Below, piece after piece: positions 51,501 to 61,074 of a stretch of 64,000 nucleotides of DNA; position 1 is the first letter of the stretch, and each line of letters begins with the position of its first letter. The notes below the pieces were generated by a model, which did not search any database, had not been told where the DNA came from, and worked only from the letters and a program-made list of their open reading frames with translations. The position numbers and the translations under genes were made by a program. This DNA is from Vanilla planifolia (lineage: Eukaryota; Streptophyta; Magnoliopsida; Asparagales; Orchidaceae): assembly GCA_023846275.1 (NCBI GenBank), contig JAIUJO010000148.1, positions 626,001-690,000 of the forward strand. Reading direction: 5' to 3'.

Positions 51501-54500
51501 AAGATAGAGCAAAGTAGAGTTGAGAAGAGTAGAGTAAAATAGAGTAGAGATAAATAAAGTAGAGTAGAGCAGAGTAACATAGAGCTAAGTAGAGTAGAGC
51601 AAAGTAGAGTAGAGTAGAGTAGAGTAAAGTATAATAGAGCTACGTTTGGCTAGGCTAGGTTAGAGCATAGTAGAGTAGAGCATAGCAGAGTAGAGCATAG
51701 ACGAGCAAAAAAGAGTAGAGCATTATAGAGCAGAATAGAGCAAAGCAGAGCAGCATAGAGTGGAGTTGAGCAAAATAGAGTAGATTTGAGGCAGCACAAT
51801 AGAGTAGAGTTTGGTTAGGCTAGGCTAGGCTTAGCTAGGCTAAGCTAGGCTAGAGTGGAGTAGAGTAGAGTAGAGTAGAGTAGAGTGAGGTTAGGCTACA
51901 CTTAGCTAGGTTAGCTAAGTGTACGATAGAGTAAAGTAAAGTAGAGTATAGTAGAGTAGAGTAGAATGCAGTAGAGTTGAGTATAGCAAAGTAGAGTAGA
52001 GTAGAGTAGAGCTAGGTTAGGCTAGCCTAAGCCCAACTAGAGTAGAGTAGAGTAAAATAAAGTAGAGTTGAGCTTGGTTAGGCTAGGAAAGCCTAAAGTA
52101 GAGTAGAAGAGTAGAGCAGAGTAAAACAAAGTAGAGCAGAGTAGAGTAGAGTAGAGAATAGTAGAGCAAAGTAGAGCAAAGAAGTGTAGAGCAAATCAGA
52201 GTATTGCAAAGTTGAATAAAGCAGAGTAGAGTCGAGTATAACAGAGTAGAGCTAGGTCAGGCTGAGGTAGGCTAAGCTAAGCTAGGTTTAAGTAGAGTAG
52301 AGTAATGTGGAGTGGAGTAGAATAGAGCTAAGTTAGTTTGGGTTAAGCTAGGCTAGGCTAGGATAGGTTAAGTTAGGCTAGAGTAGAGTAGAGCATAGTA
52401 TAGTAGAGTAGAGTAAACTAGAGCTAGGTTACACAAGGCTAGGCAAGCTATGCTCGAGTAGAGCAAAGTAGAGCATAACAGAGTAGAGTCGAGAAAAATA
52501 GAGTAGAGTAGAGTAAAGCTATGATAGGTAAGGCTAGGCTAGAATAGAATAGAGAAGAGCTAGGTTAGGCTAGGTTAGAGAAAAGTAGAGTAAAGTTGAG
52601 TAGAGTTGAGCTAGGTTAGACTAGGCTAGATAATGTTAGGCTGGGCTAAGTTAGGCTAGGCTAAGCTAGGCTAGAGAAGAGTAGGGCAAAGTAGAGTAGA
52701 GTAGAGTAGACTTGTGCTAGGTTAAGCTAGGCTTGGTTAGAGAAAAATAGAGTATAATAGAGTAGAATAATGTAGAGCAGAGCAGAGCATAGTAGAGTAG
52801 AACAAAGTAGAGCATAGAAGAGTAGAACATAATAAAGTAGAGCAGAGCAGAGTTAGGTTAGGCTAGGCCAGGCCAGGCGAGGCTTGGCTAGGTTATGCTA
52901 GAGTAGAGTAGAGTGGAGTAGAGCTAGGTTAGGCTAGGCTGGTTTAGAGAAGAGTAGAGTAGTGTAAAGTAGAGTAATATAGAGTATATATGAGTAGAGT
53001 AGAGTAGAGTAGAATAAAGTAAAGCAAAGTTAAGCTAAGTAAGGCTAGGCTAAGCTAGGCTAAGATACGCTAGGCTATGCTACTATAGAGTATAGTAGTG
53101 GAGAGTAATGCAAAGTAGAGTGGAGTTCTGTGAAGGACTTTTAGGCTAGGTTAGGCAAGGCTATGCTAGAGTAGAGTAGGGTAGAGTAGAACAGAGTAGA
53201 GCAATGAAGAGTATAGATGAGTAGAGAAGAGTAGAGTAGAGATAAATAGAGCAGAGTAGAGTAAAGCAGAGCAGAGCAAAGTAGAGTAGTGTTAGGTTAG
53301 GCTCAACTAGGCTAGGTTAGAGTAGGGTAGAGTAGAGTAGAGTAATAGACTAGGGTAGAGTAGAGTATAGTATAGTATAGTTTAGTATAGTTTAGTTGAG
53401 TAGAGTTGAGTTAGGTTAGGTTAGGTGTAGCAAGGCTAGGCTAAGCTTTAGAAGAGTAGAGTAGAGTAGAGCTAGGTTAGGTTAGACTAGGCTAAGCTTT
53501 GCTAGATTAAAGTAGAGTGGGTAGAGTAGAGGAGAGCAGAGTAGAGCAGAGCAGAGCGAAGCTAGGTTAGGCTAGGCTAAGCTAGGCAAGGCTCGAGTAG
53601 ACTAGAGTAGAGTAGAGTATAACAAAGCTAGTTTAGGCTAGGCAAGGCTTTGTTAAGTTAGAGTAGGGTAAAGTAAAGTAGAGTAGAGTAGAGTAGAGTA
53701 TATTATAGTAAAGTATAATAGAGCAAAGTAGAGTAGAGCTTGGTTAGGCTAGGCTAAGTTTGGGTTAGACAGATTAGCTAAGCTACGCTAGATTATAGTA
53801 GAGTAGAGTTGAGTAGAGAGAGCAGAGTAGAGTAGAGAAGAGTACAGCAAATTTAGGCTAGGTTACGTTAGAGTAGAGTAGAGTAGTGTAGAGTAGAATA
53901 GAGTAAAATAAAATAATTAGAGTAAAGGAGAGGGGAGCAGTGTAGAGTTGAGTAGTAGAGTAAAGAAAAGTAAAGTAGAGCAGAGAAGAGTAATGTTGAG
54001 TAGAGTGGAGTAGGGCTAGGTTAGGCTAGGCTAGGAAAGATTAGGCTAAGTTAGGCTAAGCTAGGCTAGAGTAGAGTAGAGTAGAATAGAGTGGAGTAGA
54101 GTAGAGCTTGGTTAGGTTAGGCTAGGCTAGGTTAGAGTAGAGTAGAGTAAAGTAAGGCACAATAGAGTGAAGTAGAGCTTGGATAGGCTAGGTTAAGCTT
54201 GCTAGGCTAGGGTAGGTTAGGTGAGGCTATGCTAGGCTATAATAGAGTAGAGTAGAATAGAGTAGAGTAGAGTAGAATAGTGTAGAGCTAGGTTAGGCTA
54301 GGTTAAGTAGAGTTAGTAGAAGAGAGTAGCACAGAGTAGAGTAGAGTAGACCAGAGTAGAGCATTGCATAATAAAGTAGAGTTGAGCTGAGTAAAATAAA
54401 GAAGAGCTAAGTTAGGCGATGCTAGGCTAGAGTAGAGCTAAGTTAGGTTAGGTTTGGGTATGCTGGGCTTGGTAAAGGTAGAGTAGAGTAGAGTGGAGTA

Positions 54501-55151
54501 GAGTAGGGAAGAGCTAGGTTATGTTAGGCTAGGTTAGGATAGGCTAGGCTAGGATAGGCTTGCCAAAGCTAGAGTAGAGTAGAGTAGCATAGAGTAGAGT
54601 AGAGCAGAGTAGAGTAGAGCAGAGTAGAGTTAGGTTCTAGGCAAGGTTAGGCTAGGCTAGAGTAGTATAGAGTAGAGTAGAGTACTGTATTACAGACTAG
54701 AGTAGAGCTGAGCAGAGAAAAGCAATGCTAAGTTTGGCTAGTATAGGCTAAGCTAGGTTGGGTTAAGCTAAGCTAAAGTAGAGTAGAGCTAGGTTAGGCT
54801 AGGCTAGGCTAGGCGAGGTCAGAGTAGAGTAAAATAGAGTACAGTCGAGTAAAGTAGAGCAAAGCTAGGTTAGTTTAGGTTTCACTAGGCTACGATAGGC
54901 TAGGCTAGTGTAGAGTAGAGTGGAGTAGAATATAGTAGAGTAGAATAGAATATAGTAGAGTAGAGTAGCATAGAGCTCGATTAGGCTAGGATAGGCTAGG
55001 CTAGGATGGAGTAGAGTAAACTGAATTAGAGTAGAGTGAAGAAGAGTAAAGCACAGTAGAGCAGAGCAGAGTAAAGCAGAGCAGAGTATTGCTAGGTAAA
55101 ACTATGCTAAGCTAGGATAGGCTAGACAAGGCTAAGATAGATTAGAGTAGA

Positions 55152-55180
55152 GTATAGTATAGTATAGTATAGTATAGTAG
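55152..55180 (-). repeat. TATAG homogeneous pentamer run
   Basis: About five consecutive AGTAT units form an unbroken run, the mirror of CTATA runs such as that at 12,868-12,890. It is a locally amplified variant of the base unit. Confidence 0.7.
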
Positions 55181-57231
55181 GTAGACTATAGTAGAGTAGG
55201 GAAAAGTTTGGTTAGGCTAGGCTAAGCTGTGTTATGTTAGGCTAGAGTAGAGTAGAGCAAAGATGAGTAGAATAGAGTAGAATGGAGCTAAGTATGGTTA
55301 GGCTAGGCAAGGCAAGGCTAAAGTAGAGTAGAGTAGAGCAAAGCAGGGAAGTGTAGAGAATAGTAGGGTAGAGCAAAGAGGAATAGAGTAGAATAAAGCA
55401 GAGCAGAATAGATAAGAGTAGAGTAGAGTAGAGCAGAGCTAGGTTAGGCTACGCTAGGCTAGGCTAGAATAGAGTATAGTAGACTAGAGTAAAGTAGAGT
55501 AGAGTTTGTTTAGGCAAGGTAAGGCTAGGCTAGGTTTGAGTAGGTTAGAGTAAAGTAGAGCATAGTAGAGTAGAGTAGAGCTAGGTTAGGCTAGGCTAAG
55601 TTAGGTTACTTTAAGCTAAGCTAGGCTAGGCTGGAGTATAGTTGAGTAGAGTAGAATAGAGTGGAGTAGAGTAGAGTAGAGTAGATTAAAGTAAAGCTAG
55701 GTTAGGTTAGGCTAGGCTAAGGTAGGATAGAGTATGATAAAGAAGAGTAGAGTAGTGCAAAGTGGAGTAGAGTAATGCATAGTATAACTGAGCAAAATAG
55801 AGCATAGTAGAGTAGAGTAGAGCAAAGCAGAGTAGAGCATAACAGAGTAGAGCATAGAAAACTATAATAGAGTGGAGTAGAGCAAAGTAGAGCTATGTTA
55901 GGAAAGGAGAAGCTAGGATATGTTAAGCTTGGCTAGGCCTGAGAAGAGTACAGTTGAGTAGGGTAAGGTAGGTTATGCTAGGCTAGGCTTGGCTAGAGTT
56001 GAATAGAGTAGGGTATAGTAGATTAGAGTAGAGTAGAGTATAATATAGTATAATGGAGTGAGTAGAGCTAGGTTAGGCAAGGCTAGGCTAGGAAAGAGTA
56101 GAGTTGAGTTGAGTAGAGTAGAGTAGAGTAGAGCTGGATTAGGCAAGGCTAGGCTCAGTTAGGCTTGAGTAGAGTGGAGTAGAGTTGAGAAGGATAGAGT
56201 ATAGCAAACAAGAGTAGAGGAGAGAAGAGCAGAATAGACTAGAGAAGAGTAGAGTAGAGTAGAGGCAAGTTGAGCTGAGCAGACCAAAGCAAAGGAGAGT
56301 AGAGTAAAGTAGAGTAGAACAGAGCATAGCAAAGTATAGTAGTGCTAGCCAGGCCAAGATAGGTAAGGCTAGGTTAGGCCTAGCTAGGTTAGAGTGGAGT
56401 AGAGTAGAGTAGAATGGAGTAGAGAAGTGTAGAGTATAATATAGTAGAGTAGAGGAGAGCTAGGTGAAGTTAGGTGAGGCTAGGGTAGGATTGAGTAGAG
56501 TAGAGTAGAGTTAGGATAAGCTAATTAAGAGTAGAGTAGAATAGAGTAGAGTAGAGTAGAGTCGATTAGAGCAAGGTTAGACTGGGCTAAGCTAGCTAGG
56601 GTAGGCTAGGCTACGTTAGAGTAAAGTATAGTAGAGTAGATTATAGTAGAGTAAAGCAGAGCAGAGTAGAGCTAACTTAAGCTAGGCTAGGCTAGAGTGG
56701 TGTAAAGAAGAGTAGAGCATAGCATAATAGAGCAGAGGATAATAGAGCAAAGTAGAGTAGACTAGAGTAGAGAAGAGTTAAGTTAGGCTAGGCTAGGCTA
56801 AGCAAGGTTAGGCTAGGGTAGAGTAGAGTAGAGTAGAGTAGAGAAGAGTGGAGCAGAGTAGAGTAGAGCAGAGTAGTGCAGAGCAGCAAAAAGTAGAGCG
56901 GAGCAGAGTAGAGCAGAGCAGAGAAGAGTAGAGCAGAGCAGAGCTAGGTTAGAAGGTTAGGCTAGGCCATAGTAGACAAGAGTAGAGTAGAATATAATAA
57001 AGTAGAATAGAGAAGAGTAGAGCTAGGTTAGGCTAGGCTAGGTTAGAGTACAGTAGGGTAGTGTAGAGTAGAGTAAAATAGAGTAGAGTAGAGGATAGGA
57101 GAGTAGAATAGAGTTGAGTACGGCAGAGTAGAGAAGAGTAGAGAAAAGCAAATTAGAGTAGAGAAGAGCGGAGTAGAGTAGAGCTGAGCATAGTAGAGTA
57201 GAGCTGGGTTAGGCTAGGATAAGGTTAGGCA

Positions 57232-57984
57232 AGGTTAGGCTAGGCTAGGCTAGGTTAGAGTAGAGTAGAGTAGAGCTAGGTTAGGTTAGGCTATGCTAGG
57301 TTAGAGTAGAGTAGAATAGAGTATTGCTAGGTTAGGCTAGGCTAGCGTAGGTTAGGCGAGGCTATGCTAGGCTAGAGTAGAGTACAATAGAGTAGAGTAG
57401 AGTACAGTAGAGTAGAATAGAGTGGAGCTACTTTGGGCTACACTTGGCTAGAGTACAATAGAGGAGAGTAGAGAGAGTAGAGCAGAGCAGAGACGAGCAG
57501 AGGAAAGCAATGCAAAGCACAGCAGAGCATATCTAAGCAGAGCAAAGAAGAGCTAAGTTTGGCTAGACTAGGCTAGGATAAAGTAGAGTTAGGTTAGGTT
57601 AGGTTAGGCTAGGCTAGGCTAGGTTAGAGTAGAGTAGAGTAGAGCTAGGTTAGGTTAGGCTATGCTAGGTTAGAGTAGAGTAGAATAGAGTATTGCTAGG
57701 TTAGGCTAGGCTAGCGTAGGTTAGGCGAGGCTATGCTAGGCTAGAGTAGAGTACAATAGAGTAGAGTAGAGTACAGTAGAGTAGAATAGAGTGGAGCTAC
57801 TTTGGGCTACACTTGGCTAGAGTACAATAGAGGAGAGTAGAGAGAGTAGAGCAGAGCAGAGACGAGCAGAGGAAAGCAATGCAAAGCACAACAGAGCATA
57901 TCTAAGCAGAGCAAAGAAGAGCTAAGTTTGGCTAGACTAGGCTAGGATAAAGTAGAGTTAGGTTAGGTTAGGTTAGGCTAGGCT
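57232..57984 (-). repeat. 369-bp tandem duplication of satellite sequence
   Basis: 57,232-57,600 is repeated at 57,601-57,969, and the match to the start of the next unit continues to about 57,984. Landmarks keep an exact 369-bp offset: GTATTGCTAG at 57,321/57,690 and CTTTGGGCTA at 57,431/57,800. I see one substitution (57,522 against 57,891). Given how degenerate the surrounding array is, this is a recent duplication, probably by unequal exchange. Confidence 0.95.
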
Positions 57985-58011
57985 ATGCTAGGTAAGAGTA
58001 GAGTAGAGTAG

Positions 58012-58980
58012 TTTATACACTTTTATAAGCACATTGTTAAGTTTTGTTTAAATTTAAAAAATAGAACATAGTTTGACAAAAATAAATACTAATTTTATTC
58101 TTAAAAAATAATGAAAAAGAGAGATTTTTTATAAAAAGTTAATACTATTTTATTCATTTTAAAATATAACTATTTTATGAAGTCGCTATGCACAACAAAT
58201 TTATTAAATATACAAGTTTTTATAGCAATTTTAAAAATTCATTTTAAACTATCATTTATTAATAAGTTTTTCATTCAAAATTATCTTTAAAAATAAACTT
58301 AAATGATAATATCTACATCACAATTATCATAAATTTTAAAATTATTAAAAAAACATTTGCAAAATATTTTTTATATTTTGTATAAATTAAATATTTTTTA
58401 GATTTTTTTGAATGTTTTCTCTCAGTAATAAAAAAATAATCAAAGACTAAATATTTTTCTTTTCACTAAGAAAGTGATAGGTAAAAATATTAAAAAGAAA
58501 TTAGTTTTTATAAAAAAATCTAAATGTAAATTTTAAAGTAATTTAAATAAATATTACAGAAAAGTTATTATGTTTTATACAATTATCTAATAAAAGATGT
58601 TCATTAATAATCTTTTTTATAATAATTTGTTTTGTTTAAATGAATAAAAATCAAAACTTATTTTTAAATATTTACTTAAAATAGATTTTCAAGAAATTTC
58701 GAATAATGAAAAAATATTTATTACAAAATTGAATCAAAACATTTTTATGGTTTATATTTTTGAAGAATTATTTTAAAAAATACTTATTAATTTATTAAAC
58801 TCATAAATTATATACAAAGTAGTATCTTAAGAGTCATTTTGATGATTTTTACAATATATTAATTTTTGTCATTATAGTTGATAAAAATCATGATTAAAAT
58901 AATTTTTTTAATAAATAAACATTATGTTTTGTTTGAGATTTTGACTAAAACAAACTTTTAAAAAAATTTAAAAAAGTATA
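58012..58980. other. AT-rich island of unknown origin
   Basis: About 970 bp made almost wholly of A/T runs, with no pentamer periodicity and no open frame of 60 codons. The edges are sharp: GAGTAGAGTAG stops at about 58,011 and resumes as GAAGAGAAAAG at 58,981. The short inverted pair TATAC (58,014-58,018) and GTATA (58,976-58,980) lies at the ends, and AAGTTTTGTTTA near 58,041 roughly mirrors AAAACAAACTT near 58,948, but in such AT-rich DNA this is weak. No clear target duplication, poly(A) tail or transposase is seen. It could be a MITE-like non-autonomous element, a captured intergenic fragment or an old unrelated spacer. Confidence 0.7.
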
Positions 58981-60130
58981 GAAGAGAAAAGTAAAGTTGA
59001 GCAACATAGAGTAGAACAGAGTAGAGTAGAGCAAAGCAGAGCAGACTAAAGTTGAGTAGAGCAAAGAAAAAAAGAGCATAGTAGGGCAGAGCAGAGTGGA
59101 GCTGAGTAGAGCATAGCAGAGCTAGGTTAGGCTAAGCTAAGCTAGGCCAGCATAGAGTAGAGTAGAGTAGAGCATAGGAAAGTAGAATAGAGCAAAGTGA
59201 AATAGAGCTAGGTTAAATTAAGCTAGGCTAGGCCAGGTTATAGTAGAGTGGAGTGGAGTAGAACTAGGTTAGGTTGGGATAAACGAGGCTAGGCTTGGCC
59301 ATCTAGGCTAGGCTAGAGTATAATATAATAGAGTAGAGTAAAGTATAGTAGAGTATGGCTTGGTTAAGCTAGGCTAGGCTAGGATAGGCTATGTTAGTAT
59401 GGAGTAGAGTAGAGTAGAGCAAAGAATAGTAGAGCAAAATTGCTAAGTTAAGCGAGGCTAGGCTAATTTAGGTTAAGCCAATCTAGGTTAGAGTAGAATA
59501 GAGTAGAGTAGAGAAAAGTAGAGTAGAGTAGAGTAGAGTAGAGCTTTGTTAGGCTATGTTAAGCTAGTCTATGATAGGGTAGGCTAAAGTAGAGTAGAGT
59601 AGAGTAGAGAAGTGTAGTGTAGAGCTAGGTTAAGTTAAGCTAGGCTAGGCTAGAGTATAAAGCAAAGGAGAGCAAAGTAAACTAGAGAAAAATAGAGCAA
59701 ATAAGAGTAGAGTAGAGTAGAGAAGAGCATAGCATAGTAGAGTAGATCTGAGTAAAGCTAGGTTAGGATAAGTAAGGCTAGGCAAGGCTAAGCTAGAGTA
59801 GAGTGGATTGGAGTACAATAGAGCTTGGTTAGGCTAGACTAGGCTAGGTTAGAGTAGAGTAGAGTAGTGTAGAGTTGAGTGGAGTAAAGTAGATTATAGT
59901 AGAGTTGAGTGTTGTAAAGTAGAGTAAGGTTGGATTAGGCTAGGCAAAGATAAGCTATGGTAGGCTAGGCTAAGCTAGAAAATAATAGAGTAGAGCTAAA
60001 TTAGGCTAGACTAGGTTAAAATAGAATAGAGTAGAGTAGAGTAGAGTAGAGTTGAGTAGAGTATAGTTGAGTAGAGTAGAGTAAAGTAGAATAGAGTATT
60101 GTAGAGTAGAGTAGAGGAGAGGGGACGAGT

Positions 60131-60171
60131 GGAGAGGAGAGAAGAGGATAGAAGAGGAGAGGAGAGGAGAA
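60131..60171 (-). repeat. Polypurine GGAGA tract
   Basis: 41 bp of A and G on the + strand with one T (60,149), of GGAGA/GAAGA units; more purine-rich sequence precedes it from 60,113. Confidence 0.82.
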
Positions 60172-61009
60172 CAAAGTAGAGAAAAATAGAGTAGAGCAGA
60201 AGAGCATAGTAGAGTAGTGTAGTACAGAGCATAGAAGAGTAATGCAAAGCAGAGCATAATAGAGTAGAGTAGAGTAGAGCAGAGTAGAGCTATATTAAGC
60301 AAGGCTAGGCTAGGCGAGTCTAGAGTAGAGTAGAATTTAGTAGAGTAGACTTGAGCTAGGCTAGGCTAGGCTAGTTTAGGCTAGGCTAGGGCATGTTACG
60401 CAAGGCTAGGCTCGAGTAGAGTAGAGTAGAGCAAAGTAGAGTAGATTAGAGTAGAGTAGAGTCAAAATAAGATAGGCTAAGCTAAGATAAGCTAGGCTAG
60501 GTTAGAGTAAGGTAGAGTATATTAGAGTAGAGAAGAATAGAGCAAAGTTGAGTAAAGTAGAGTATAGTAGATAAGAGAACAGGAGAGGTGAGGAGAGTAG
60601 AGCAGACTAGAGCAGAGTAGAGCATTGTAGGGTAGAGCAGAATAGAGTAGAACACAGCAGAGTAGAGCAGAGCAAAGTAGAGGAGAGCAGAGTAGAGTAG
60701 AGTAGAGTAGAGTTGAGTTGAGTTGAGTTGAGTAGAGGAAAGCATATTAGAATAAAGTAGAGTAGAGTAGAGCAGAGAAAAGTAAAGCAAAGCAGTGAAG
60801 AGTAAAGTTAGGTAAAGCTAAGTTAGGCTTGGTTAGGCTAGGATAAGCTAGGTTAGAGTAGAGCTAGGTTAAGCTAGGCTAGCATAGACTTGGTTGGATT
60901 AGTGTTGAGTATTGTAGAGTAGAGTGGAGTAGAGTAGACTGGAGTATAGTATAGTAGAGTAGAGTTGTGTAGAGTAGAGTAGTGTAGAGCTAGGTTAGGC
61001 TAAGTTAGG

Positions 61010-61074
61010 TTAAGGTAGGCTAGGCTAGGCTAGGTTAAGCTAGGCTAGGCTAGGTTAGGCTAGGCTAGGCTTGG
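61010..61074 (-). repeat. Long GGCTA/GGTTA run
   Basis: About 65 bp of nearly pure AGGCT/AGGTT pentamers, unusually long for the GGCTA state, which is normally 20-60 bp. GG doublets recur every 5 bp on the + strand. Confidence 0.75.

Larger units (their letters stand above)
35924..57231 (-). repeat. Inverted satellite (GAGTA/GGCTA on +), main right-arm block
   Basis: This is the reverse complement of the left-arm satellite: GAGTA runs alternate with GGCTA/GGTTA/AGCTA runs. The dominant junction reads GAGTAGAGCTAGGTTAGGC (near 37,316, 38,588, 41,003, 49,383, 51,224, 57,015), matching the 7-23 kb zone on the opposite strand. Open frames lie on the - strand only (for example 37,058-37,279, 43,486-43,821, 44,826-45,200, 50,652-50,900) and all show the five-residue repeat translation. 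No gene, RNA or transposon is visible in these 21 kb. Confidence 0.9.

Noticed and set aside
57589-57611. TTAGG runs resembling an insect-type telomere
   Set aside because: Only about four units in a row, interspersed with GGCTA and other variants, as expected from the satellite's ACCTA state.
58012-58980. AT-rich island as an organelle insertion or LINE tail
   Set aside because: No organelle gene or tRNA is recognisable, no poly(A) tail with target duplication is seen, and no reverse-transcriptase frame is present.
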